DNA of 64,000 nucleotides, taken from NCBI RefSeq assembly GCF_900114035.1, contig NZ_FORP01000005.1:1-64000 (forward strand). Reading direction: 5' to 3'. Numbering within the stretch: the stretch's first letter is position 1; the number at the start of each line of letters is the position of its first letter. Shown piece after piece: positions 42,086 through 50,707 of the stretch. The DNA comes from Amycolatopsis sacchari (lineage in GTDB: Bacteria; Actinomycetota; Actinomycetes; Mycobacteriales; Pseudonocardiaceae). The notes under the pieces were generated by a model. It was not told where the DNA came from. It saw only the letters and a program-made list of their open reading frames with translations, and ran no database searches. The translations under genes and the position numbers were made by a program.

Positions 42086-42263
42086 TTCCCGCACCTCCAA
42101 GCTCGCGTCGCTGCGGCCTGCTCCGCCACGGTACCCGGCGGGAGCCGTGGCCCCGGTCACCCACTTGTCTCAAATTGAGACGCCGCCCGCCCCCGCTCGC
42201 CCCGGCCGGTGCCTAGCGTCGCCGTCGAACGTGCCACAGCAGTCACGCGACTACGGAGGACCC

Positions 42264-43277
42264 GTGTACACCAAGGACGGCGAGCAGTACTTCATCGTGG
42301 ACGCGCACATCGCCCTGTGGGACGCGCGGCCGGAGAACCAGCTGAACATCCACGGCAAGCAGTTCATCGACTGCTTCTACGACTACCACCGCAACCTCAG
42401 CCCGGAATCCGAGCTGTGGACGTACGAGGAGTACCTCTACTACGGCGGTGAGCGGCTGATGAAGGACCTCTTCGAGGACGGCTACGTCGACCACGCCGTG
42501 TTCCAGCCCGCCCGGCTCGGCGCCTTCTACCGCACCGGTTTCGGCCAGACCGAGGAGGCGTTCGCGCTCGCGCAGGCACATCCGGACAAGCTGACCTACA
42601 ACCACTACTTCGACCCGCGGTTCGGCGAGGACGGGCTGCGGCAGCTGAGGCGTGACGCGGAACGCTTCGGGCTCAAGGGCGTCAAGCTGTACACCGCCGA
42701 GTGGCAGGGGAATTCGCGCGGCTACAAGCTCGACGACCCGTGGACCTACCGGTACCTGGAGGCCTGCCAGGAACTGGGCATCCGCAACATCCACATCCAC
42801 AAGGGGCCGACGATCCGGCCGCTGGACCGGGACGCGTTCGACGTCGCGGACGTGGACAAGGTCGCCACGGACTTCACGGACCTGAACTTCGTGGTCGAGC
42901 ACTGCGGGCTGCCGCGGCTGGAGGACTTCTGCTGGATCGCCACGCAGGAGCCGAACGTGCACGCCGGGCTCGCGGTCGCGATCCCGTTCATCCACACCCG
43001 GCCGCGGTACTTCGCGCAGATCATCGGCGAACTGCTGTACTGGCTCGACGAGGACCGCATCCAGTTCTCCAGCGACTACGCGCTCTGGACGCCGCGGTGG
43101 CTGGTCGAACGGTTCGTGGACTTCCAGATCCCGGAGGACATGACCGAGTACGCGCCGCTGACCGTGGCGCAGAAGAAGAAGATCCTCGGGCTGAACGCGG
43201 CGAAGATGTACGACATCGAGGTGCCGGAAGCCTTGCGGCTGCCCGAGGTCGAGACTCAGGCGGTGTCGGTGGCATGA
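42264..43277 (+). CDS. Amidohydrolase family metal-dependent hydrolase (Mim/Prm-cluster type)
   Basis: A 337-residue amidohydrolase-2 TIM barrel. Likely metal and active-site residues are in FIVDAHIALWD, NIHIHKG, VVEHCGLPRL and IQFSSDYALWTP. Close relatives lie directly downstream of binuclear iron propane/acetone/phenol monooxygenase genes in mycobacteria and rhodococci, where they support monooxygenase activity in an undefined way. The GTG follows GGAGG by five bases. It is first of three genes linked by ATGA overlaps, and the MimR-type activator is divergent. Confidence 0.86.
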   Translation: MYTKDGEQYFIVDAHIALWDARPENQLNIHGKQFIDCFYDYHRNLSPESELWTYEEYLYYGGERLMKDLFEDGYVDHAVFQPARLGAFYRTGFGQTEEAFALAQAHPDKLTYNHYFDPRFGEDGLRQLRRDAERFGLKGVKLYTAEWQGNSRGYKLDDPWTYRYLEACQELGIRNIHIHKGPTIRPLDRDAFDVADVDKVATDFTDLNFVVEHCGLPRLEDFCWIATQEPNVHAGLAVAIPFIHTRPRYFAQIIGELLYWLDEDRIQFSSDYALWTPRWLVERFVDFQIPEDMTEYAPLTVAQKKKILGLNAAKMYDIEVPEALRLPEVETQAVSVA

Positions 43278-43945
43278 GTTCGCTTGTCGCCAAGGCGCGT
43301 GAGGCGCTGAACGCCGTCTACGACCCGGAGCTCGACGAGCCGATCACCGACCTCGGTTTCGTGCACTCGATCGAGCAAGCCGGGGACGAGCTGACCGTCC
43401 ACTTGCGACTCCCGTCCTCGTTCTGCTCGCCGAACTTCGCCTACCTGATGGCGTCCGACGCGAAGGACGTGCTGGCGGAACTGGCGCCGCGTGTGACGGT
43501 GGTCCTCGACGACCACCACGACTCGGACCTGATCAACCGCGGGCTGGCCGCCGACGCGGGCTACCGCGGCACGTTCGGCGACGAGGCGGACACGAGCCTC
43601 GACGAGCTGCGGCTGACGTTCCGGCGCAAGGCACACGCGGCGGCGATGGAGCGTGCGCTGACGCCGTTCGCCCGCGAGGGCGCGGAACTGCACGGGCTCG
43701 TCCTCGGTGACCTGCCGGACACCCAGGCGACGCGGGCGCTGCTGCGCCGCCGGGAGGCGCTCGGGTTCGGCACCGGTCCCGCCGAACCCGTGCTGGTCGA
43801 CGAACGCGGGCGCCCGTACCCGCGCGAGGAAATCCCGCTGCGCCTGAGGTTCGCCCGTTCCATCCGGATTTCGATCGAGGGCAACGCGCACTTCTGCCGC
43901 GGCCTGCTGCGCACCCGTTACGACATGAAGGAGCAAGCGTCATGA
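43274..43945 (+). CDS. MIP18/DUF59-domain protein (iron-sulfur assembly type)
   Basis: A 223-residue protein with an N-terminal MIP18 domain (residues about 3-95: VYDPELDEPITDLGFVHSI, LRLPSSFCSPNFAYLMASD) and a C-terminal extension of about 120 residues with a conserved look (LRLTFRRKAHAAAMERAL, ISIEGNAHFCRGLL). In propane/acetone monooxygenase loci such proteins are thought to help metal-cluster assembly. Translation is coupled to the amidohydrolase by an ATGA overlap. Confidence 0.85.
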   Translation: MSSLVAKAREALNAVYDPELDEPITDLGFVHSIEQAGDELTVHLRLPSSFCSPNFAYLMASDAKDVLAELAPRVTVVLDDHHDSDLINRGLAADAGYRGTFGDEADTSLDELRLTFRRKAHAAAMERALTPFAREGAELHGLVLGDLPDTQATRALLRRREALGFGTGPAEPVLVDERGRPYPREEIPLRLRFARSIRISIEGNAHFCRGLLRTRYDMKEQAS

Positions 43946-44967
43946 AAGCCATCCAGGTCGTCGGCTACCACGAGCCGCTGCGGGCGGCCGAGGTGCCCGA
44001 GCCCGAGGTGACCGGGCCCTTCGACGTCATCGTGAAGATCGGCGGCGCCGGGGTGTGCCGGACGGACCTGCACATCCTGGAAGGGCAGTGGGCGGAGAAG
44101 TCCGGGGTGGCGTTGCCCTACACGATCGGCCACGAGAACGCCGGGTGGGTGCACGCCGTCGGCAGCGCGGTCACCAACGTCGCGGAGGGGGACAAGGTGA
44201 TCGTGCACCCGTTGATCACCTGCGGGCTGTGCCCGGCGTGCCGCCGCGGCGACGATGTCCACTGTGTACAGAGCCAGTTCCCCGGCATCGACACCCATGG
44301 CGGGTACGCGGAGTACCTGAAGACGTCGGCGCGGAGCGTGGTGAAGATCGACGACTCGCTGGAGCCCGCGGACGTCGCCGCGCTCGCCGACGCCGGGCTG
44401 ACCGCCTACCACGCGGCGGCGAAGGCGGCCCGGACCCTGCCGCCCGGCTCGCGGTGCGTGGTGATCGGCGCGGGCGGGCTGGGGCACATCGGGATCCAGG
44501 TGCTCAAGGCGATCACGGCCGCGGAACTCGTGGTCGTGGACCGGAACCCGGAGGCGGTGAAGCTCGCCGTGGCGATCGGGGCGGACCACGGGGTCGTCGC
44601 GGACGGGGACCACGTCGAGGAGGTGCTGGACCTGACCGGCGGGCAGGGCGCGGAGGTGGTGCTCGACTTCGTCGGCGAGGGCGGCGCGACGCGGGACGGG
44701 GTGGCGATGCTGCGCCGGGCGGGCGACTACCACGTCGTCGGCTACGGCGAGAACCTCGACGTACCGACGATCGACATCATCTCGACGGAGATCAACTTCA
44801 TCGGCAACCTGGTGGGCAGCTACCCCGACCTGTGCGAGCTGATGGTGCTCGCCGCGCGCGGCCAGGTGAAGCTGCACACGACGAAGTACCCGCTCGACCG
44901 CTTCCAGGACGCCATCGACGACCTGGACGCGGGCCGCATCCGCGGGCGGGCGATCCTGGTGCCCTAA
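43942..44967 (+). CDS. Zinc-dependent NAD(P) alcohol dehydrogenase
   Basis: A 341-residue medium-chain dehydrogenase. The catalytic zinc site is shown by GVCRTDLHILEG and IGHENAGWV, the structural zinc site by the four cysteines in CGLCPACRRGDDVHC, and nucleotide binding by VVIGAGGLGHIGIQVLKA. In short-chain alkane clusters the equivalent enzyme oxidises 1- or 2-propanol. It is the third gene of the amidohydrolase operon, starting with an ATGA overlap, and converges with a GT9 gene with a 4-bp overlap. Confidence 0.92.
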   Translation: MKAIQVVGYHEPLRAAEVPEPEVTGPFDVIVKIGGAGVCRTDLHILEGQWAEKSGVALPYTIGHENAGWVHAVGSAVTNVAEGDKVIVHPLITCGLCPACRRGDDVHCVQSQFPGIDTHGGYAEYLKTSARSVVKIDDSLEPADVAALADAGLTAYHAAAKAARTLPPGSRCVVIGAGGLGHIGIQVLKAITAAELVVVDRNPEAVKLAVAIGADHGVVADGDHVEEVLDLTGGQGAEVVLDFVGEGGATRDGVAMLRRAGDYHVVGYGENLDVPTIDIISTEINFIGNLVGSYPDLCELMVLAARGQVKLHTTKYPLDRFQDAIDDLDAGRIRGRAILVP

Positions 44968-45905
44968 CCGCGGCCGCCGCCTGTGGGGCTGCCCAGCAGC
45001 GCGACGGCGGCGGCGACCACCTCGGCCGTGCTCACGCCGAGCAGTGCCGGATCGGGCTCGGCGGCGAACGGGTCGCCGCGGCGGTCGGCGTCCGCGGACA
45101 GCGCGCGGTGCCGGCCGTCCGCCGGCGGTCCCCAGTGCCGGGCCGAAACCGGGCCGAACAGCGTCACCGACGGCGTGCGGTACGCGTACGCCAGGTGCGC
45201 GATCCCGGTGTCCCCGGAGACGACCAGGCGTGCGGCGGCCACGAGCGCGGCCAAAGTGGACAGATCCGTGTCCCCGGCGAGTACGTCGTCGTGCGGCAAA
45301 CCTGTTCTGGTCGCGAGTTCCATGGCCAGGTCGCGCTCCGCCGCCGAGCCCGTCAGCACCACCCGGCAGCCCTCGCCCCGCAGTTCCCGCACCACGTCGG
45401 CGTACCGCGACAACGGCCACCGCTTGCTCCCGTACGCCGCACCGGGGTGGACGAGCACGGCGCCGGGAGCGGGGCTGGGCACCGGCGGCGGTCGCAACAG
45501 GAAGTCGTCCGGGTCCGCCGGGACGCCGTGCGCGCGCAGCATCCGGCACCAGCGCTCGCGCTCGTGGATGTCGTCGAGCCACTCCGGCCCGGGCCAGCCA
45601 TGCCCGGAATGCCCGATGCGGCGGCGTGGTTCCAGCGCGTCGAGCACCGCGGTGCTGTGCGGGCCCGTGCCGTGCAGGTTGACCGCGACGTCCGGGTGCG
45701 CGTAGCGCTCGTCGAGCGGCTTCATCCCGTGTGTCGGCAGCAGGGTGTCGACGCACCCGGCGAGCTCGACGACGGGGCGCAGCCACTCGTTGGTGGCGAA
45801 CACGAGCTCGTGCTCCGGCCACGCGCGCCGGACCGCCCGCAACGCGGGCACGACGACCAGGAAATCGCCCAGCTTGAGCGGGCGGAACGCGACGACGTGC
45901 TTCAC
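44964..45905 (-). CDS. GT9-family glycosyltransferase (heptosyltransferase-like)
   Basis: A 313-residue GT-B glycosyltransferase. VVAFRPLKLGDFLVVVPALR at the N-terminus, VLVHPGAAYGSKRWPLSRYA in the second Rossmann domain and VSGDTGIAHLAYAYRTPSVT near the donor site are the GT9 signatures. In Gram-positive actinobacteria these enzymes act on secondary cell-wall or exported glycans rather than LPS. The GTG start lies 10 bp after the MarR-GNAT gene stop, so the two may be co-transcribed. Confidence 0.88.
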   Translation of the reverse strand: MKHVVAFRPLKLGDFLVVVPALRAVRRAWPEHELVFATNEWLRPVVELAGCVDTLLPTHGMKPLDERYAHPDVAVNLHGTGPHSTAVLDALEPRRRIGHSGHGWPGPEWLDDIHERERWCRMLRAHGVPADPDDFLLRPPPVPSPAPGAVLVHPGAAYGSKRWPLSRYADVVRELRGEGCRVVLTGSAAERDLAMELATRTGLPHDDVLAGDTDLSTLAALVAAARLVVSGDTGIAHLAYAYRTPSVTLFGPVSARHWGPPADGRHRALSADADRRGDPFAAEPDPALLGVSTAEVVAAAVALLGSPTGGGRG

Positions 45906-45915
45906 GGAACGCTCG

Positions 45916-46800
45916 TTACCCGGGAAGCTCCTTCTCGAACCAGTGGTGCGCGTACGGCTCGTCGTTGAACGGCGCCACCTCCTCGTAGCCCGCCGCCCGG
46001 TACAGCCCCATCGCCTCGCGCAGCGCGCGGTTGGTCTCCAGCCGGGCCCGTCGCGCGCCACCCGCCGCGGCCCGTCGCTCCAGCTCGGCCAGCAGCCGCC
46101 GCCCGAGCCCCAGCCCCCGCACGGCCGACGAGACCCACATCCGCTTGAGGTACGCCGAGGCGCCATCGTCCTGGACCACGAAACCGCCGCAGCCCACGGG
46201 CTCGCCGTGCAGCGTGGCGACGAGGAACAGCCCGTCCGGCGGGGCCATCACCGTCTCGTCGGGGGTGAGGGACCTGGCGTGCTCGAATCCGTCGTCGAAG
46301 CGCTCGCCGATCTCCGCGAAGTACGCCGCCAGGCACTTCTGGGCAGCCGGACCGCCCGGGTCGACGGCCGCGACTTCGACCGTGGAAGCGGTGAGCAGGC
46401 GTTCGACCTCGGCCATCGCCTCGACCAGCCGGGTGCGCTGCCGTTCGCTCAACGGGGCGAGTATCGAGGCCGCGAGTTCGTCCGACCGGGTGTCGAGCGC
46501 CTCGCGTTCGGCCCGGCCGCGCCGGGTCAGCCGCGCGGTGCGGGCGCGGCCGTCGCCGTCGCTGGGCCCGACCACCACCAGCCCGGCGTGCTCCAGCGCC
46601 CGCAACAGCCTGCTCAGGTAACCGGAGTCGAGGTCGAGCCGTTCCCGCAGGACCCGCACGTCACAGCCGTTCGGCCCGATTTCCCAGAGGACCCGGGCCT
46701 GGCCGAGCGGCCGGTCCCGTGACAGGTAGGCGTCGTTGAGGGCACCGACGCGTTGCGTCACCGTCCGGTTGAACCGGCGGACCACGGCGAGCTCGTCCAT
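45916..46800 (-). CDS. MarR-GNAT fusion: regulator and N-acetyltransferase in one protein
   Basis: A 294-residue protein with an N-terminal MarR winged helix (about residues 1-140: LRERLDLDSGYLSRLLRALE, GRARTARLTRRGRA) and a C-terminal GNAT domain (about 140-294: AYLKRMWVSSAVRGLGLGRR, LETNRALREAMGLYRAAGYE). The acetyl-CoA motif R/Q-x-x-G-x-G/A is visible as RGLGLG. Such fusions may acetylate the small molecule or protein they sense. A palindrome overlapping its -10 box suggests autorepression. It is divergent from an SDR gene. Confidence 0.92.
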   Translation of the reverse strand: MDELAVVRRFNRTVTQRVGALNDAYLSRDRPLGQARVLWEIGPNGCDVRVLRERLDLDSGYLSRLLRALEHAGLVVVGPSDGDGRARTARLTRRGRAEREALDTRSDELAASILAPLSERQRTRLVEAMAEVERLLTASTVEVAAVDPGGPAAQKCLAAYFAEIGERFDDGFEHARSLTPDETVMAPPDGLFLVATLHGEPVGCGGFVVQDDGASAYLKRMWVSSAVRGLGLGRRLLAELERRAAAGGARRARLETNRALREAMGLYRAAGYEEVAPFNDEPYAHHWFEKELPG

Positions 46801-46801
46801 T

Positions 46802-46821
46802 TATCTGACCTTAGTCAGCTA
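46802..46821. promoter_or_regulatory. MarR-type palindromic operator overlapping the -10 box
   Basis: CTGAC-CTTA-GTCAG is a perfect inverted repeat, extendable to TATCTGAC/GTCAGCTA with one mismatch. On the minus strand it contains TAAGGT (46808-46813), seven bases before the ATG of the MarR-GNAT gene, so binding would block that promoter. It may also act on the divergent SDR promoter TAGCAT (46843-46848). Confidence 0.72.
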
Positions 46822-46880
46822 GCGGGCGGAACTCCAGGGTCCTAGCATCGGAAAGCGGGTAACGGAAAGGAGCCGGGTGG

Positions 46881-47675
46881 ATGCGGTTGTCGCTCGAAGG
46901 CAGGACGGCGCTGGTGACGGGATCGACGCAGGGGATCGGTGCGGCGATCGCGGCGGGCCTGGCCCGCGCCGGCGCGCGGGTCGCCGTCAACGGGCGCACC
47001 GAGGCGAGCGTGACGAAGGCCGCGGAGCAGCTGCGGGCCGAGGTGGAGGGCGCCGACGTCATCCCGCTGGCGGCGGACGTCGCGACGGAGGAGGGCGCCC
47101 GCGCCGTGACCGAGCGACTGTCCACCGTGGACATCCTCGTGAACAACCTGGGCATCTTCGGAGCCACCCCGCCGCTGGAGATCACCGACGAGGAGTGGCG
47201 GCGCTACTTCGAGGTGAACGTGCTCGCGGCCGTCCGGCTGACGCGCGCGTACCTGCCGGGCATGATGACGCGCGGCTGGGGCAGGATCCAGTACATCGCC
47301 AGCGATTCGGCCGTGGTGATCCCCGCCGAGATGATCCAGTACGGCGTGTCGAAGACGGCGCTGCTCGGCGTTTCCCGCGGTTTCGCGAAGGCGGCCGCGG
47401 GCAGCGGGGTCACGGTGAACGCGGTCATCGCGGGGCCCACGCACACCGGCGGGGTCGAGGAGTTCGTCTACCAGCTGGTCGACAGGAACCTCCCGTGGGA
47501 CGAGGCGCAGCGCGAGTTCATGCGGCGGCACCGGCCGCAGTCGCTGCTGCAGCGCCTGATAGAGCCCGAGGAGATCGCGAACATGGTGGTGTACCTGAGC
47601 TCGCCCCAAGCGTCGGCAACGACAGGCGCAGCAGTACGCGTCGACGGCGGGTACGTGGATTCCATCGTCCCGTGA
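46881..47675 (+). CDS. Short-chain dehydrogenase/reductase
   Basis: A 264-residue classical SDR. The nucleotide motif is ALVTGSTQGIGAAIAAGL, followed by DILVNNLGIFGA (NNLG in place of the usual NNAG), IASDSAVVIP and the catalytic YGVSKTALL. The C-terminal RVDGGYVDSIVP is typical. AAAGGAG lies eight bases before the ATG. The divergent MarR-GNAT regulator and the palindrome between them suggest regulation by a small molecule that the SDR may process. Confidence 0.9.
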   Translation: MRLSLEGRTALVTGSTQGIGAAIAAGLARAGARVAVNGRTEASVTKAAEQLRAEVEGADVIPLAADVATEEGARAVTERLSTVDILVNNLGIFGATPPLEITDEEWRRYFEVNVLAAVRLTRAYLPGMMTRGWGRIQYIASDSAVVIPAEMIQYGVSKTALLGVSRGFAKAAAGSGVTVNAVIAGPTHTGGVEEFVYQLVDRNLPWDEAQREFMRRHRPQSLLQRLIEPEEIANMVVYLSSPQASATTGAAVRVDGGYVDSIVP

Positions 47676-47693
47676 CCCGTGGGGGCGCGCTCC

Positions 47694-47910
47694 CGGGGAC
47701 TGTGGGCCGGTGGGGTGTCGCGCCTCGGCGGTCCTGTGACCCGCGGCGGTGTGCCATGCTCCCGCCGGGGTCCTGTGGCCCGCGGCGGTGTGTCGCGCCT
47801 CGGCGGTCCTGTGGCCCGGCGATGTGTCGTGCTCCCGCCGGTGTCCTGTGATCCGCGGGGGTGGTCGTGCTCCCGCCGGGGTCCTGTGGCCCGGCGGCTG
47901 ACGTGCCGCA
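47694..47910. repeat. Degenerate 36-39-bp tandem repeats
   Basis: TCCTGTG recurs at 47732, 47771, 47807, 47844 and 47882, followed each time by GCCCGCGGCGGTGTG-like sequence and by either CGCGCCTCGGCGG or GTGCTCCCGCCGG. About six imperfect units are present, including a diverged first copy. No ribosome site or start codon supports coding. Confidence 0.72.
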
Positions 47911-48174
47911 GCGACGGTTCCGTGGCACCTGGCGAGGGCAGGCCCCACTGACACGTCCGTAGCCTCCGGGGGCGTGATACCCCCGCCACCAGCTCCATGG
48001 CCCTCGGCGGATGCGTCCTGCCCCCGCCGGGCCCGGCGGTCTGTCACGCCCCGCCTGGTCCCCGTGGCCGTGTCAGGTTCCGCCGTTCCGTGGCCCGCCC
48101 GCGGGCGCCAGGACGCCGCAGACACCCGTCCCGCCCGCGCGGGCTCCAGCCTGCGCCGAAGTAGCGTGGTTCCG
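47911..48174. other. Non-coding spacer between two repeat blocks
   Basis: No supported gene. The sequence is GC-rich and partly resembles the flanking repeats (CCCCGCC and GGCGGG runs) but without a constant period. Confidence 0.5.
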
Positions 48175-48665
48175 GCGGGCTCCGGCCTGCGCCGGGGTGA
48201 TCCGTGGCTCGGCTGGGCCGCAGCCTCCGCCCGGATGGTCCCGTGGCCCGCCGCGCTCCCGGCCTCTGCCGAACTGGCCCAGGCCCCGGCGGGCTGCGGC
48301 GTGCGCCGGGAGGTCCATGGCTAGGCCGTGCTGCGGCTTCCGCCCGGATGGTCCCGTGGCCCGCCGCGCTCCCGGCCTCTGCCGAACTGGCCCAGGCCCC
48401 GGCGGGCTCCGGCCTGCGTCGGGGTGGTCCGCGGCTAGGCCGTGCTGCGGCTTCCGCCCGGATGGTCCCGTGGCCCGCCGCGCTCCCGGCCTCCGCCGAA
48501 CTGGCCCCAGGCTCCGGCGGGCTCCGGCCTGCGCCGGGGTGGCCCGTGGCTCGGTGGGGCCGCAGCCTCCGCCCGAATGGCCCCGCGGCTCGCCGCGCTC
48601 CCGGCCTCCGCCGAACTGGCCCCAGCCCCCGCGGGCTCCGACCTCACCGAGCCCCGCCCCGCGCC
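48175..48665. repeat. About four tandem copies of a 113-115-bp repeat
   Basis: GCTCCCGGCCTC recurs at 48255, 48368, 48482 and 48597, that is every 113-115 bases, always within GTGGCCCGCCGCGCTCCCGG-like sequence followed by GCCGAACTGGCCC. One unit is close to 38 codons, so open frames on both strands show a 38-residue repeat, but no frame has a ribosome site and the copies differ by small indels. It therefore looks like a non-coding minisatellite upstream of the convergent SRPBCC gene. Confidence 0.72.
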
Positions 48666-48748
48666 CCGGGGCCGTGGTGCCACGCCAGCCCCACCGCCCG
48701 CGCACTACACGATGGTGTCGCTCCCCGCCGTCACCCCGACGGGAGGCG

Positions 48749-49165
48749 TCAAGCCCCCGCCGTGACCAGGTCCGCCAGCTTGGCCAGCGCCTCGTCCAGG
48801 CGCTGCGCCACCTCCTCCGCCGGGTGGCCGCCGTGGTTGGCGGGCTGGTCACCGTGGAAGGACAGGTGCAGCGTCGCGTAGCTGCGGCCCTGCTCGGCGG
48901 AGGAGACCTGCAGCCAGCCGGTGTAGTCGCCGCTGCCCCGCCTGCCCCACTCCAGCCGCAGCTGGTCGCGCCGGGCGGCGAGGATGCCGGGCGCCTCGCG
49001 GTCCCCGTCCGGGTCGTGCACGTCCACGTCGAGACCCGGCGGCTCGGCCGGGTGCACACTGATCGTGCCGGGCAGCCACCGGTTCAGCCGGTCGACGTCG
49101 GCGGCCACGGCGAACACCTGCTCTGCGGGCGCGGGCATCGCGCGCTCCCGTTCGAATTCGGCCAT
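48749..49165 (-). CDS. SRPBCC family protein
   Basis: A 138-residue START/Bet v1-like protein that probably binds a hydrophobic ligand. Family features are the opening MAEFERERAMPAPAEQVFAV, VDRLNRWLPGTISV and the C-terminal amphipathic helix EEVAQRLDEALAKLADLV. GGAGG is very close to the ATG, so the exact start is not certain. Stand-alone gene; function unknown. Confidence 0.82.
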   Translation of the reverse strand: MAEFERERAMPAPAEQVFAVAADVDRLNRWLPGTISVHPAEPPGLDVDVHDPDGDREAPGILAARRDQLRLEWGRRGSGDYTGWLQVSSAEQGRSYATLHLSFHGDQPANHGGHPAEEVAQRLDEALAKLADLVTAGA

Positions 49166-49221
49166 GCCTCCGACGTACCCACTCGCCGCCGGGCCTACGC
49201 CCGTTGATCGGCGTTCAGGGG

Positions 49222-49605
49222 CTACTCCACCGCCGACACGTACACCCACTGCCCGTCCACGCGCGTGAAGGTGCTGCGCTCGTGCATCGAGCGGGGCCGC
49301 CCGTCCTGCCGGTAGTGCGCGCGGAACTCCACTTCGCCCGCCGGGTCGAACAACCCGCCCGAAGCGGACAGCACGTCGAGCCGTGTCCACCGCAGGCCGG
49401 GGTCCAGCTCCAGCGTCGGCGGGCGAGTGTGCGGATGCCAAGTCCGCAACAAGTAATCCGTTTCGCCTGCGGCGAAAGCGCTGAACCGCGAGCGCATGAG
49501 CTGTTCGGCCGTGCTCGCGCTCGCCTCACCGCGGTGCAGCCTGCCGCAGCACGCCCCGTAGGTCTCCCCGGAACCACACGGGCAGCGCGTCTCGTCGTCG
49601 ATCAC
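49222..49605 (-). CDS. YchJ-family SEC-C motif protein (UPF0225)
   Basis: A 127-residue cytosolic protein with an N-terminal zinc-binding SEC-C motif (CPCGSGETYGACCGRLHRG) and an NTF2-like YchJ domain (AEQLMRSRFSAFAAGETDYL, LRTWHPHTRP). Length and layout match UPF0225. Function unknown; SEC-C motifs in SecA bind SecB, and YchJ proteins may act in protein quality control. TAGGAT lies six bases before the GTG start, and there is no ribosome site. Confidence 0.9.
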   Translation of the reverse strand: MIDDETRCPCGSGETYGACCGRLHRGEASASTAEQLMRSRFSAFAAGETDYLLRTWHPHTRPPTLELDPGLRWTRLDVLSASGGLFDPAGEVEFRAHYRQDGRPRSMHERSTFTRVDGQWVYVSAVE

Positions 49606-49611
49606 GGGGCC

Positions 49612-49617
49612 ATCCTA
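49612..49617 (-). promoter_or_regulatory. -10 box of the YchJ gene
   Basis: On the minus strand TAGGAT lies six bases before the GTG, a leaderless arrangement. Confidence 0.5.
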
Positions 49618-49773
49618 CGGATTCCACAGTGGACGCGGGTGCGCGGATCCGGCCGAAACTCCCCGAAAACTTCCAGCTCCGCGCAATTCCAGCGGGCGCG
49701 CGACCACCTTGCCTGACCACCGCTCATCAGCGAGAATGCGGAGTCAGCCCGATGCCGGCAGAAGCGGAAGATA

Positions 49774-50697
49774 GTGAACCCTGTGTCTTCACGGGCCCGC
49801 ACCCCCACCGCCCGGAAACTGCAACTCGCCGCGCTGCTGCGCCATCTGCGGGAACGCGGCGGCATCACGCAGCGCGACGCGGGAGCGTCCGTCTGGCCGC
49901 GGTCCAGCGCGGGCAGCGTGCAGAACAAGATCGCCAGACTGGAGAGCGGTGACACCGGGATCGAGGTCGACGACCTGAACCGCCTGCTGTCCGTCTACGG
50001 CGTGGAGGACGGCGAAATCGCCGAACTCGCACTGCGGCTGCAGGCCGACACCTCCCAGCGCGGCCGCTGGTCCGGGTACCGTTCCATCTACTCCGAGCCG
50101 TACCGCCGCTACATCGACCTCGAAGAGGACGCGGCGCTCATCCGGCACGTCGCCACGGAGCAGATCCCCGAACTGCTCCAGTCCCGCGGGTACATGGAGG
50201 CCGAGTTCCCGCACGGAGCCGGGACGCCCAGCGCCACCCCGCACGCGATCAAGGCACGGCTCGCGCGGCAGGAGCAGGTGCTGTTCCGCGACGACCCGCC
50301 GCAGGTGCACGTCGTGCTCAGCGAGTCGTGCGTGCGGCGTGTGCAGGGCAGCAAAGCCGTGATGCGCGACCAGATCGAGCACATCATCTCGTTGTCCAAG
50401 AAGTGGCCGAACGTGGTGATCCAGATCGTGCCGTTCCTGCCGCGGCCGCTGCGGTCCACGGCGATCCCGGAAACCGGAATCCTGGAGCGGTTCGTGCTGC
50501 TGCGCCTCGCCGCCCCGCCCCTGCCCGGGCAGGAACCGGGACACCTCGACTTCGCCTTCACGCGCAAGGGCAACGAGCTGGCGTGGAGCGACGAGGTGCG
50601 GCACTACGAGACGCTGTGGCGGCGTGCCACCACAGCGGCGTTGCCCCCGGCCGAGACGCGCTTGTTCCTGCGTGACGCGCTGTACAGCTTCGGTTGA
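49774..50697 (+). CDS. XRE-family regulator with DUF5753 domain
   Basis: A 307-residue regulator of the large actinobacterial family usually paired with a DUF397 protein. The helix-turn-helix covers about residues 15-75 (LRHLRERGGITQRDAGASVW, RLESGDTGIEVDDLNRLL) and DUF5753 about 100-300 (YIDLEEDAALIRHVATEQIP, LLQSRGYMEA, VVIQIVPFLP). The helix-turn-helix differs from the usual form by the insertion WPRSSAGSVQNK. No DUF397 gene is adjacent, which is unusual. Start is uncertain between GTGs at 49774 and 49783. Confidence 0.88.
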   Translation: MNPVSSRARTPTARKLQLAALLRHLRERGGITQRDAGASVWPRSSAGSVQNKIARLESGDTGIEVDDLNRLLSVYGVEDGEIAELALRLQADTSQRGRWSGYRSIYSEPYRRYIDLEEDAALIRHVATEQIPELLQSRGYMEAEFPHGAGTPSATPHAIKARLARQEQVLFRDDPPQVHVVLSESCVRRVQGSKAVMRDQIEHIISLSKKWPNVVIQIVPFLPRPLRSTAIPETGILERFVLLRLAAPPLPGQEPGHLDFAFTRKGNELAWSDEVRHYETLWRRATTAALPPAETRLFLRDALYSFG

Positions 50698-50701
50698 AGT
50701 C

Positions 50702-50707
50702 TAGAGT
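50702..50707 (+). promoter_or_regulatory. -10 box of the alpha/beta hydrolase gene
   Basis: TAGAGT lies six bases before the ATG at 50714, with no ribosome site. Confidence 0.5.

Noticed and set aside
42086-42263. A sigma-54 -24/-12 promoter between the MimR-type gene and the amidohydrolase
   Set aside because: No convincing GG-N10-GC element with the right context was seen, and the regulator lacks the GAFTGA loop needed to contact sigma-54.
48073-49059. A 328-residue minus-strand frame spanning the 114-bp repeats
   Set aside because: The part over 48749-49059 is an out-of-frame shadow of the SRPBCC gene and the rest is repeat DNA.
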